50,357 bases of DNA. It comes from Gammaproteobacteria bacterium (GTDB lineage Bacteria; Pseudomonadota; Gammaproteobacteria; Pseudomonadales; Pseudohongiellaceae). The notes beneath the pieces are model-generated. The model worked only from the letters and a program-made list of their open reading frames with translations. It did not search any database and was not told the DNA's origin. Numbering within the stretch: position 1 is the stretch's first letter; every line of letters begins with the position of its first letter. Both the position numbers and the translations under genes were made by a program. The stretch spans positions 1 through 50,357 of the forward strand of contig JAJFKE010000026.1 of NCBI GenBank assembly GCA_021773355.1, written 5' to 3'. Positions 35,738-43,801 of this stretch are shown here, piece by piece.

Positions 35738-36681
35738 AATTTCAAACAAAGCAAATGAGTAAACTCGTCCTGGGCCGACAGCAACGAGGCGTGATCTTGC
35801 TTGCGTTTTTTATGGTGCTGTTCCTTGCCGCTGCAGGTGCCATAATTACGGTGCTGGACAACAATACCACGAGCCTGCGAAGAAACACCGATACTATGGT
35901 CGCGTTACGCAAGGCCAAGCAGTCGCTGATATCTTATGCGGTCTTATACTCTGAATATTATAGTGGCACGGCTGCGGGCCCCGGTTATTTGCCCTGTCCA
36001 GACAGCAATAGAAACGGAGTTGAGAATACACCCTGTGGCAGTAATTCCCTGGGCCGTCTGCCAACATCAATAACTCTTCCCTCTGGCTCAACGTTTCCCC
36101 TGTCCAGTTACAACAACGAGCTCGACGAGCAATTTTGGTACAGTGTTTCAGATACATTTCGGCGAAATCCCATGGGGATTCTCAATAGCTCGGCCGCGAG
36201 TACAATGACTCTGGACGGTCAGGGAGGCATCGCAGCGGTATTGATTGCGCCAGGCCCTGTCACTGGTACCCAAGTTAGGCCTAGTAATTTAAGCTCGAGG
36301 TATTTGGAGGACAGCAATACCACAGCTCCGAGTTTTGTAAGCAATGATCCAGTGGATCCCGATAATTTCAATGATCGTGTGCTAGTGATTACCATCGATG
36401 AAATTCTGTCTCCCATTGTCAGAATAGTGGCAAATCTGGTGAAATCTGAGTTAGATGTGTTTCATGTCGCGAATTTACGCTACCCGACTGACCAGACAGA
36501 ATTTGACGCCAATATCGCACCCGCGTCTGCTTGGTACGCAGCAAATGCCTGGTCGGCAAATGCCAACTATACGCGCTTATCAGATGATCAAGCTTCACTT
36601 AGTTTCTTCGGCTGTGCCAATATTAGTTACCAGTTAGATTTTGCTATATCGCCAATAACGCAATCAGGAACGCAATGTTGA
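35734..36681 (+). CDS. Minor pilin-like protein (PilX-type N-terminus)
   Basis: A 315-residue protein with a basic leader and a hydrophobic helix (about 19-41) after QQRG. The junction RG/VILLAFFMVLF resembles PilX-type prepilin cleavage sites, but the usual glutamate at mature position 5 is absent. After the helix comes PGYLPCPDSNRNG, a motif shared with the next protein, and cysteines that could form disulfides. It is probably a minor pilin or tip component; a conventional membrane-anchored protein cannot be excluded. It overlaps the next gene by 7 nt. Confidence 0.68.
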   Translation: MKFQTKQMSKLVLGRQQRGVILLAFFMVLFLAAAGAIITVLDNNTTSLRRNTDTMVALRKAKQSLISYAVLYSEYYSGTAAGPGYLPCPDSNRNGVENTPCGSNSLGRLPTSITLPSGSTFPLSSYNNELDEQFWYSVSDTFRRNPMGILNSSAASTMTLDGQGGIAAVLIAPGPVTGTQVRPSNLSSRYLEDSNTTAPSFVSNDPVDPDNFNDRVLVITIDEILSPIVRIVANLVKSELDVFHVANLRYPTDQTEFDANIAPASAWYAANAWSANANYTRLSDDQASLSFFGCANISYQLDFAISPITQSGTQC

Positions 36682-37424
36682 TTACACGACCAGTTAAAAT
36701 TCAATCCACTATTTCTGGCTTCAGCATTTTGGAAATGGCCATTGTTATGGTTATTGTTGCTACCTTGCTTGGAGGGTTATTGGTCTCCATTAGCAGTACT
36801 CAGGAGATCAATAATCGAATCGATGCCGAAAACACATTGGAAGAAATTATTGAAGCGTTATACGGATTTGCACAGGTAAACGGTTATTTACCCTGTCCAG
36901 CGACGCCTACCAGTAATGGAGCAGAAGCGCGTACCGGCTTAGCGTGCACTCGAATCCATGGCTTCGTGCCATCAGCTACGCTTGGGTTAAGTGGCAGCGT
37001 CAATGCGGACGGTTTGTTGGTGGACAGCTGGCTAGGCGCCTATCGCTACTCGGTTACAAATGCCAATGGCAGGGCTTTTACCGATCAAGTTGGAATGCGC
37101 ACATCCCTGACCGCTTTGGGTATTTCCATGGGAAACCTGACTCCGGATTTACAAGTGTGTACTGCCGCCGCCTGTGGAACAGCGATTGCGAGTGGCTTGC
37201 CCGCTGTGGTTCTTTCTTTGGGTTCAAACTGGATTGATGTCGCCACATCCGGTGCCGACGAACGAGAGAATTCCGGAGAAACTACTCTCAATGGATATGA
37301 TCTTCCTAATGATCTAGACTTTGTTTCTGCGCCATATATTGAAGATACCTTCGATGATCAAATCACTTGGATTTCACCAAGCATCCTCTTCACAAAAATG
37401 ATCACTGCGGGACAGTTGCCCTAG
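36675..37424 (+). CDS. Type IV minor pilin
   Basis: A 249-residue prepilin with a typical class III leader: cleavage after Gly15 gives mature FSILEMAIVMVIVATLLGG with Glu at position 5. After the helix, NGYLPCPATPTSNG mirrors the upstream gene. Further cysteines (LACT, QVCTAAACG) may form disulfides. It would be processed by a prepilin peptidase not found here. No equivalent of mshB/C/D can be named with certainty. Confidence 0.85.
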   Translation: MLITRPVKIQSTISGFSILEMAIVMVIVATLLGGLLVSISSTQEINNRIDAENTLEEIIEALYGFAQVNGYLPCPATPTSNGAEARTGLACTRIHGFVPSATLGLSGSVNADGLLVDSWLGAYRYSVTNANGRAFTDQVGMRTSLTALGISMGNLTPDLQVCTAAACGTAIASGLPAVVLSLGSNWIDVATSGADERENSGETTLNGYDLPNDLDFVSAPYIEDTFDDQITWISPSILFTKMITAGQLP

Positions 37425-37483
37425 CTAATCGGCGCGCTTACACAGAAGCGTTTTTCTAAAGCAGATAATTTCCGAGGTTTATA

Positions 37484-38149
37484 GTGAGTGAAGAAAGTCT
37501 AAACAAGATCGCAGACTCGGACTCAGCTGAAGCTGAAGCACCAACGAGAATACTACTAGTCGAAGACGATCCGGCTCTGCGCATGGTTCTGCGCAATGTT
37601 TTGGAGATTAATGACTATCTAGTGCAGGAAGCGGATAGTAAGGCCACCGCAGAAATTATATTGAAGAGCGATCCGGACATAGCGGCAATTGTTCTCGATC
37701 TTGGCTTACCTCCCTCGCCACATACTACTATCGAGGGATTAGCCGTCATAAAACTGGTAGCAGCGCAACTGTATAGGGCAAAGATCGTTGTCTTAACCGG
37801 ACAAGACGAAGAGAGCTCTGCCTTGGCAGCGATAAAAGAAGGAGCATTCGACTTTCTCTCTAAGCCTTCTCGCTCCGAAGACATATTAAATTCCGTACAA
37901 CGGGCCGTACTCTTTTACCAAAATGAACGAACTCTGGAAGACGAACAGGGACTAACCCGCCTGCAGATCAACGCCAAGGTATCTGATGGCTTGAAAGCTG
38001 TAAGAGAAGAGGCTGAGGAGAAATTGGTGCGCCATGTATTAAAGGATACGGAATTTAATGTCTATCAGAGTGCCGCCAGACTCGGTTTGAAACGTGAAAG
38101 CATTTATTATTTTCTGAAAAAATTTGGAATTAAACGTGACGATGGCTAG
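37484..38149 (+). CDS. Response regulator with Fis-type DNA-binding domain
   Basis: A 221-residue regulator. The receiver domain has the acidic triad VEDD (26-29), the phospho-acceptor Asp72 in VLDLGLP, Thr105 in VVLTGQ and Lys127 in SKPS. The C-terminal part (about 175-217) is a Fis/HTH_8 helix-turn-helix (YQSAARLGLKRESIYYFLKK). No sigma-54 AAA domain lies between, so it resembles the RegA/PrrA layout and should act as a simple DNA-binding regulator. The start is GTG with GAGG upstream. It overlaps the kinase gene by 8 nt and lies just before the pilin gene. Confidence 0.88.
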   Translation: MSEESLNKIADSDSAEAEAPTRILLVEDDPALRMVLRNVLEINDYLVQEADSKATAEIILKSDPDIAAIVLDLGLPPSPHTTIEGLAVIKLVAAQLYRAKIVVLTGQDEESSALAAIKEGAFDFLSKPSRSEDILNSVQRAVLFYQNERTLEDEQGLTRLQINAKVSDGLKAVREEAEEKLVRHVLKDTEFNVYQSAARLGLKRESIYYFLKKFGIKRDDG

Positions 38150-39200
38150 CCTATATCCCTATCTTATTTTGATAGGGAGCAGCATCTTACTTGCCACAAC
38201 ATGGTTGTTAGGGCAAGCGCGCCGACGAGCGCGCATTACCAACGAGTTGGTAAGCCTTAATGAGGGCTTGGGTTTTGACTTGCCTGATTTTCTTCGTCAT
38301 TGTTGGGAGCCATTACAGAAGGCTGGATTTAAGGGAATCTCCTGGCAACTCGATTGGTTTGGATCGTCTCTTTCGAAAACTGAAGGCAGCGAGGGGGACG
38401 TATTCATACACCGAAAGCTCGAAGTAGATGACATTACTTTGGTAGTTAACTTGTACGATGGTAAACGGCGATTTGAGCAGCGTTATTTCAGCACGGTGCT
38501 CTCTGAGAGTTTCTTTTTATTACTGTATACAGATATGTGGGTGAAGCTGGGCACTGTGCAAGGGGCTTTTGCACAGACGGCCAAACTCAGTGTCTTCCTG
38601 CAGCATGATATGAAAAATATTGTACAACTAATCAGTCTGGTATCAGAGCAACTTGAAAGCACGCCAGTCGGAAAAGAAGAAAAATTACTGAACAGTCTTA
38701 AAACCGTCATGCCCACTCTGCATGAAAGGTCCGAACGCTTTCTCAGCACGCTTTCCCGGAATGCACCCACAGGGGATCTAAAACCAGTAAGCCTGAGTGA
38801 CGCACTGCACAAGACGGCGGATATCCATGACTTGAAAATCAGCATACGTGGTAATGGGCAGGTACTAATTAATGAGCAGTCTCTGAACAGTATTTGTGAC
38901 AACCTGTTTGGCAATTACATCGATCAACATCGCCGCGACCCGCAAACAGGGCCTTCCATAGAGATTCATATTCAAGACAAGAATCCTAATCTGGAGATTT
39001 CTATCAAAGACCTTAACGGCAAACCCTGTTTGTGGCCAGAACGACTATTTGAGCCGTTTTGGAGTGAAAAAGGGGACGGACTGGGAATCGGTCTGTACCA
39101 CGCCAGGCAGCTAGTACGAGCCGCTAGGGGCTCGTTGCAGGCTATAACTCCTGAAGATGATCTCATGATATTCGTGATAAATCTGCCCAAGGCTGTGTAA
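38142..39200 (+). CDS. Sensor histidine kinase with HDMKN phosphoacceptor box
   Basis: A 352-residue kinase with one N-terminal membrane helix (4-25). The H-box is HDMKN (His155), of the kind seen in PrsK-like kinases rather than the usual HExxN/P. The ATPase domain has the N-box DNLFGN (Asn254) and G-box GDGLGIGL (311-318). No known sensor domain is evident between the helix and the H-box (residues 30-150). The ATG at 38142 overlaps the regulator stop; an in-frame ATG at 38124 would add six residues. The two genes form an operon and presumably a cognate pair. Confidence 0.85.
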   Translation: MASLYPYLILIGSSILLATTWLLGQARRRARITNELVSLNEGLGFDLPDFLRHCWEPLQKAGFKGISWQLDWFGSSLSKTEGSEGDVFIHRKLEVDDITLVVNLYDGKRRFEQRYFSTVLSESFFLLLYTDMWVKLGTVQGAFAQTAKLSVFLQHDMKNIVQLISLVSEQLESTPVGKEEKLLNSLKTVMPTLHERSERFLSTLSRNAPTGDLKPVSLSDALHKTADIHDLKISIRGNGQVLINEQSLNSICDNLFGNYIDQHRRDPQTGPSIEIHIQDKNPNLEISIKDLNGKPCLWPERLFEPFWSEKGDGLGIGLYHARQLVRAARGSLQAITPEDDLMIFVINLPKAV

Positions 39201-39214
39201 AAAAAACCTACATA

Positions 39215-39241
39215 TTGCGGCCCAGGCGGCCGATCTATAAG
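39215..39241 (+). promoter_or_regulatory. Possible pilin promoter with palindromic operator
   Basis: TATAAG (39236-39241) is a good -10 box; TTGCGG (39215-39220) could be a -35 box, though the 15-nt spacer is short. A perfect palindrome CGGCC-N5-GGCCG (39218-39232) lies between and over them. It is a plausible binding site for the adjacent response regulator. Confidence 0.3.
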
Positions 39242-39319
39242 ATGGCGCCATATTCGAGGCTTGCACTCGAAAATTACTGAATTTCAAGCGGTTACATTTT
39301 GCCCCAGGGGGATGATTTG

Positions 39320-39991
39320 ATGAAGAGTTCAATCAAGACAATGAACAAGCAAAAGGGTTTTACCCTGATCGAGATTGCCATCGTATTGGTAATTATCGGC
39401 TTGTTGGTAGGCGGTGTTTTGCAAGGTCAGGAGTTGATTGAGAACTCCAGAGTTAAGCAGGCCGTTAAAGATATGAACGGCACGGCAGCGGCAATTTTTG
39501 CTTACCAGGACAGATACGGACGTTTGCCTGGCGACGATGGCCCAGCTGCTACGCTAGCTGCCCGTGGTGCTACCTGGGCAGCTGTTTCTGCCGGAGATGC
39601 CGACGGCCGATTAGAAGTAACTACCACCCAGGCATTCACCGGAGCTGGTGAGGCCCAGGAATTCTGGCAGCATCTAAGAGCGGCTGGTTTTATTTCCGGC
39701 AATCCTGCTGATGCGGGTTTGTTGTCCCTACCGACAAATGCCTGGGGTGGATTTATGGGGGTAACCACTTCAGCAATGGGTGGCAACCTCACTGGTACTA
39801 AAGTATGTCTGAGTCAGGTGCCTGGATCTGCAGCAATAGCTATTGATGGTGAGTTGGATGATGGCCTGGGTGCAACTGGACGTTTGCGTGCCACACTGGG
39901 TACTAGTGGTGTAAATACTAACCCCAGCAACGCAGTGCTTGCAGCGCTATATTCTGAAGACAATGTTTACTCTATTTGTTACAGAATCTAA
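39320..39991 (+). CDS. Major type IV pilin, MSHA-like
   Basis: A 223-residue prepilin. The class III leader ends KQKG (Gly13); the mature protein starts FTLIEIAIVLVIIGLLVGG with Glu at position 5. The globular part contains AIFAYQDRYGRLPGDDGPA and a C-terminal cysteine pair (VCLSQ and SICYRI). It is longer than a typical 150-170-residue pilin. An AGGGGG site lies 8 nt before the ATG at 39320; a frame extension to 39299 is not needed. The gene stands alone between the kinase and a terminator, consistent with high expression from its own promoter. Confidence 0.88.
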   Translation: MKSSIKTMNKQKGFTLIEIAIVLVIIGLLVGGVLQGQELIENSRVKQAVKDMNGTAAAIFAYQDRYGRLPGDDGPAATLAARGATWAAVSAGDADGRLEVTTTQAFTGAGEAQEFWQHLRAAGFISGNPADAGLLSLPTNAWGGFMGVTTSAMGGNLTGTKVCLSQVPGSAAIAIDGELDDGLGATGRLRATLGTSGVNTNPSNAVLAALYSEDNVYSICYRI

Positions 39992-40032
39992 GAAAAAATA
40001 GCAGTTGCTCTAGGGGCGACGAGTTAGTAAAT

Positions 40033-40067
40033 AAAAACCCGATTGGCTGAATGCCAATCGGGTTTTT
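40033..40067. terminator. Bidirectional terminator after the pilin gene
   Basis: AAAAACCCGATTGGC (40033-40047) pairs perfectly with GCCAATCGGGTTTTT (40053-40067) around a 5-nt loop, with A- and T-tracts. It separates the pilin gene from the convergent lspA-like gene. Confidence 0.92.
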
Positions 40068-40108
40068 TATGTATTGGGATACTGAGCATGGCGCTGAGAC
40101 TAATTTGT

Positions 40109-40621
40109 CTAGGCGTTTAAATCATTTCTGCCGGCTTCATTCGAGTTTGCCGAGTTTGCAAAAAAACTAAAAAACAGCAGTGGCCAGATTCCTATATGCA
40201 CCATTACATCGGCGGTATTGAAGATATAATTCCAATAGGGGATATGTTGTATATCGATGAAGTCGATAACACTGCCATAGATCAAGCGATCGAGAATATT
40301 GCTGGCGCCGCCCCCTACAATAAATCCGAAACACAAATACTCGTAGCGCTTGATAGAAGAGCCGAACCATAGGTAGGCGCTTACAATTATCAGCAAGGCA
40401 ATGCTGATAGCAGCAAATAACCAACCCATTCCCTGTAGCATGCCAAATACTCCACCGTAATTACGGATATGGGTAAAGTGGACCAGGCTGTTAAGTTCCA
40501 GAGTGCTATTCAATGGTATGTTGGTGTTTATCCAATAACCGATGAGTTGAGACAGACTCAATACGCTCAGCGTAATGCCTGCAAACAAGAACATATTGAT
40601 GGACTTGCTACTTGCTTTCAT
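40109..40621 (-). CDS. LspA-like (signal peptidase II family) membrane protein
   Basis: A 170-residue protein with four membrane helices (about 10-30, 65-85, 95-110, 140-155). LspA hallmarks are present: HIRNYGGVFGML (51-62), SNILDRLIYGSVIDFID (107-123) with probable catalytic Asp120, and FNTADV (134-139) with the second, Asp138. The aspartate normally found in the first helix (as in IDLGSKY of E. coli) is replaced by serine in LSQLIGYW. It is not next to ileS, the usual lspA neighbour, so it is probably a paralog or a specialised peptidase. Confidence 0.82.
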   Translation of the reverse strand: MKASSKSINMFLFAGITLSVLSLSQLIGYWINTNIPLNSTLELNSLVHFTHIRNYGGVFGMLQGMGWLFAAISIALLIIVSAYLWFGSSIKRYEYLCFGFIVGGGASNILDRLIYGSVIDFIDIQHIPYWNYIFNTADVMVHIGIWPLLFFSFFANSANSNEAGRNDLNA

Positions 40622-40675
40622 AGAATGCTATTCATAGTTTTTCGATTGAACTGTATTGCCGCAGCCGAGTGAAAT

Positions 40676-41485
40676 CTAAGTATCGAGTAAGGCAAAGAAT
40701 TTACGCAAGCGTATCGCATTGGCGCCGACATCACCGGTTCCAACTCGCGAAACCGAGCGTGCATCTACTACGCTATCGGTTCCCTGTTGTTCTATCTTGA
40801 TAACGATATCGTCCTTGAAGCGGAACCAAAAAGTCGTATCCGTAGCCTCTATCCTGCCTTCAGCGCGATCCTGTGCAACCAGTTCCCAGCCAAGTTCCTC
40901 AACCGCAGCTAAGGCTTTAGCGAAGACAGCATCGGCTGATTCGCTATAGCCTTGTGTTACTAAATCTGGATAGGCTTCGTCCGTCAGCTCAATCAATCGC
41001 TCGACCGTCATATTGTTTGAGCCACCGTATACCACTGTGTTTGGTGCGTCGGCCCGAATTGGCAAGATGGCTACAAATTCAGGTGGGTTTATTCGGTTGG
41101 TTGAAATGTCGTGTATCGGTGGATAATTCACTCCTTCATCTGGGCGGAAGCTTTCCGGAATCAGATAGGCTACCCAGGCCACTCCAGTTCCAAGCACTGC
41201 CAGGCTGATAAGTCTCCCGCTGCTAGCGATCTTAAAAATTTGGCTGGCGATGAGTACTGCCAGACTTAGGCCCAGGCATATCCAGGCCAGTAATTGACCG
41301 TATTGATTGGCAGCGCCAAGTAATGAAAATCCACGTCTGAAATCCCACAGCCCCAGCCAAATTCCGCCTGCCGATGCCAGAGTTAGCAAGCCAAGTCCCA
41401 GACCCAGGACCAGGCCGCTGTAGCTGGCAATTTTCAACCACAGTTTGAGCCTTGCGGGGTCTTGTATTGATGTTTCGCTGTTCAT
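40676..41485 (-). CDS. DUF1499 membrane protein
   Basis: A 269-residue protein with three hydrophobic segments in the first 110 residues, then a soluble domain of the DUF1499 type (PPIHDISTNRINPPEFVA, about 121-138; ALAAVEELGWELVAQDRAEGRIEA-type region; FRFKDDIVIKI; VDARSVSRVGTGDVGANA). The function of the family is unknown. The gene overlaps the upstream phosphatase gene by 4 nt (ATGA), so it belongs to the glpK transcription unit. Confidence 0.82.
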   Translation of the reverse strand: MNSETSIQDPARLKLWLKIASYSGLVLGLGLGLLTLASAGGIWLGLWDFRRGFSLLGAANQYGQLLAWICLGLSLAVLIASQIFKIASSGRLISLAVLGTGVAWVAYLIPESFRPDEGVNYPPIHDISTNRINPPEFVAILPIRADAPNTVVYGGSNNMTVERLIELTDEAYPDLVTQGYSESADAVFAKALAAVEELGWELVAQDRAEGRIEATDTTFWFRFKDDIVIKIEQQGTDSVVDARSVSRVGTGDVGANAIRLRKFFALLDT

Positions 41486-42114
41486 GAGTACTCCTTTTTG
41501 GCGGGTTGGTCGGCGTATTGGATGATATGCGCCGCATCACTATCGCCAATCTTGACAATGCTGTGAGCACAGTTGTGCATGCGCGGCGGAGCCCATAACT
41601 GATCCATCGCCCGACCCTCAACATGGCAAAGATAGGCCTTGATCAAGGCGCCATGGCTGACTATGGCGACCTTATGCTGACTATACTCCTTCAATCGGTG
41701 TTCTGCTGAAATCCTGGCAACTGTATCAATAGCCCGCTGCTGCAATTGGAAAAAATCTTCCGCCCCTTCTACTTTAAATAAGTGTGGGTGCTGCCAAAAA
41801 TGCAGATGCGAATCCGGTTCTGCGTTGGCTATGTCATCGTACAACCGCCCCTCCCAGTGGCCTAGAAATATTTCTCTTAAGCTATCCAGGTAAACGATTG
41901 CAGTATCCGTCTTTGCAAACACATGATCAGCAGTTTGTCGGGTACGTAAGCTACTGCTGCAGTAAATTACATCGAAATCCAGATGTGCAAGTCGATCACC
42001 CAAGTCTTGCGCTTGTTGCATGCCCAGTTCCGTTAGCTGTGATTCACTTTGACCCTGTACACGCCGTTCCTCGTTCCAATTGGTCTCTCCGTGCCGAATT
42101 AAATGAAGTTCCAT
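41482..42114 (-). CDS. Histidine phosphatase (phosphoglycerate mutase-like)
   Basis: A 210-residue member of the histidine phosphatase superfamily. The catalytic RHGE lies at residues 7-10 (HLIRHGETNWN), a central acid at SLREIFLGHWEG, and the second histidine in VAIVSHGALIKAYL. The substrate could be a sugar phosphate or a small phosphate ester; cofactor-dependent mutase activity is less likely given size. I use the ATG at 42114, one base after the glpK stop, with AAGGA about 8 nt upstream; an ATG at 42123 would overlap glpK. Confidence 0.85.
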   Translation of the reverse strand: MELHLIRHGETNWNEERRVQGQSESQLTELGMQQAQDLGDRLAHLDFDVIYCSSSLRTRQTADHVFAKTDTAIVYLDSLREIFLGHWEGRLYDDIANAEPDSHLHFWQHPHLFKVEGAEDFFQLQQRAIDTVARISAEHRLKEYSQHKVAIVSHGALIKAYLCHVEGRAMDQLWAPPRMHNCAHSIVKIGDSDAAHIIQYADQPAKKEYS

Positions 42115-42115
42115 T

Positions 42116-43615
42116 CTATTCATCCTTGTGTGTGTTACTAACTCTGGTTCTCGAAACAGCATCTAGCCACCCCTGATAATGTCTTTCTCGCCAAGCATCA
42201 TCCTTTGTGCTTTCGAAGCAGCGGTCCAGCTGCCACTTTTCACTGATTGTTTGCAGGGAAGAGAAAATTCCCGCTTGCAGTCCGGCCACATAAGCTGCCC
42301 CTAATGCGGTAGTCTCAGTCAGTGCCGGTCGGTGAACTTGTAGACTAAGCAAATCAGCGAGCTTTTGCATGACAAAGTTGTTGTTGGCCATGCCGCCATC
42401 GACACGAAGCGAGTTCACCTGACCGCCATCTGCTTCAATGGCGACTAATAAATCTTTACTTTGGTAACAAACCGAGAGCAGGGCAGCGGTTACCACTTCT
42501 TTTACCCCGCTATCCCGCGTGAGTCCGAACAATGCGCCACGGGCCTGGGAATCCCAATAGGGAGCTCCTAATCCAGTAAAAGCAGGAACTAAAAACACAC
42601 TCAGCTCGTCACTGGTCTGTTCCGCCAAGGCTTCCGATTCACTTGCGTGCTCAATTAGCTTTAATCCGTCACGAATCCATTGCATGGTGGCACCAGCCAT
42701 AAAGATGCTGCCTTCGAGCGCATAGCTGGTCTCACCGTTGAGCCTAAAGGCCACGGTACTTAGTAAGCGATTGCTTGATTTCACCACCTGCTTGCCGGTA
42801 TTTAACAACAGAAAACAGCCGGTACCGTAGGTACTCTTGGCCATACCACTGTAGAAGCAACATTGGCCGAATGCGGCAGCCTGTTGATCACCAATAATGC
42901 CGGTGATGGGAATAGCATGGCCGAAATACTCGGCAACGCAGTCGCCATAGTCGGCGCCACAATCCAGGACTTCCGGCAGCATCGATCGAGGAATATTGAA
43001 AATCTCCAACAGTTCCTGGTCCCATTGTTGGCACTGGATATTGAACAGCATGGTTCTGGATGCGTTTGTGGCATCGGTACGATGATTCGCACCACGGCTT
43101 AGCTGCCATAACAGGAAGCAATCGACGGTGCCGAATGCGAGCTCACCATTCTCGGCTTTTTGCCGAGCTTCGGGGACGTTTTCGAGAATCCAGTGAATTT
43201 TGCTGGCAGAAAAATAGGAATCAATCAGCAGGCCAGTTTTCTGTTGAATTTTCTCATCCAGATCCCTGGCTTTTAATTCATCACAGTAGTCACTGGTTCT
43301 TCTGTCTTGCCAGACGATGGCATTGTAGATGGGTTGACCGGAATTCTTGTCCCAAACGATCGTGGTTTCCCGTTGATTGGTAATGCCGATGCAGCGAATC
43401 TGCTCAGCGGAAATGGCCGCATCCTGTATCGCTGTTTGACAGCTCTGCAATGTTGTTTGCCAGATCTCCATAGCATCATGTTCAACCCAACCGTTTTCGG
43501 GGAAATATTGTGTGAATTCTTGTTGGCCTAGCGACAGCTTGTTTCCGTCAGCATCGAAGATTAATGCGCGACTGCTGGTAGTTCCTTGGTCGATGGTGAG
43601 AATGTAATTATTCAT
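42116..43615 (-). CDS. glpK: Glycerol kinase
   Basis: A 499-residue GlpK (E. coli 502). The N-terminal ATP motif is TIDQGTTSSRALIFDADGN (6-24), followed by GITNQRETTIVWDKNSGQP (76-94), the glycerol site PENGWVEHDA, and the C-terminal LRVDGGMANNNFVMQKLAD. It phosphorylates glycerol to glycerol 3-phosphate, trapping it in the cell. It is divergent from glpD across 186 nt, a region that should hold both promoters and a shared operator; I could not pick out clear boxes. It leads an operon with the phosphatase and DUF1499 genes. Confidence 0.96.
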   Translation of the reverse strand: MNNYILTIDQGTTSSRALIFDADGNKLSLGQQEFTQYFPENGWVEHDAMEIWQTTLQSCQTAIQDAAISAEQIRCIGITNQRETTIVWDKNSGQPIYNAIVWQDRRTSDYCDELKARDLDEKIQQKTGLLIDSYFSASKIHWILENVPEARQKAENGELAFGTVDCFLLWQLSRGANHRTDATNASRTMLFNIQCQQWDQELLEIFNIPRSMLPEVLDCGADYGDCVAEYFGHAIPITGIIGDQQAAAFGQCCFYSGMAKSTYGTGCFLLLNTGKQVVKSSNRLLSTVAFRLNGETSYALEGSIFMAGATMQWIRDGLKLIEHASESEALAEQTSDELSVFLVPAFTGLGAPYWDSQARGALFGLTRDSGVKEVVTAALLSVCYQSKDLLVAIEADGGQVNSLRVDGGMANNNFVMQKLADLLSLQVHRPALTETTALGAAYVAGLQAGIFSSLQTISEKWQLDRCFESTKDDAWRERHYQGWLDAVSRTRVSNTHKDE

Positions 43616-43801
43616 TGCAAAAAATCTCTAAATCTAACGCCCACTTATTGCAAAGGGAGGCTGTGAATCAGTGCTGTATCAGAATTAAAATGCGCCTTGA
43701 AACTGCTAAAAAGAGCTGGATAGCCATGTTACACTAACTGTTCAATTCGTGGGTAAGATTAAGCCTGCAGTCCCATAGCTTTGCTGAGTCTATAAAAATC
43801 T

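Noticed and set aside
39241..39263. Sigma-54 promoter before the pilin gene (TGGCGC ... TTGC)
   Set aside because: The distance between the GG and GC elements is too long for sigma-54, and the regulator lacks the AAA domain needed for it.
43616..43801. Promoter boxes between glpK and glpD
   Set aside because: TTGAAA and TACACT are present but 27 nt apart; no pair with acceptable spacing was found, so none is listed.
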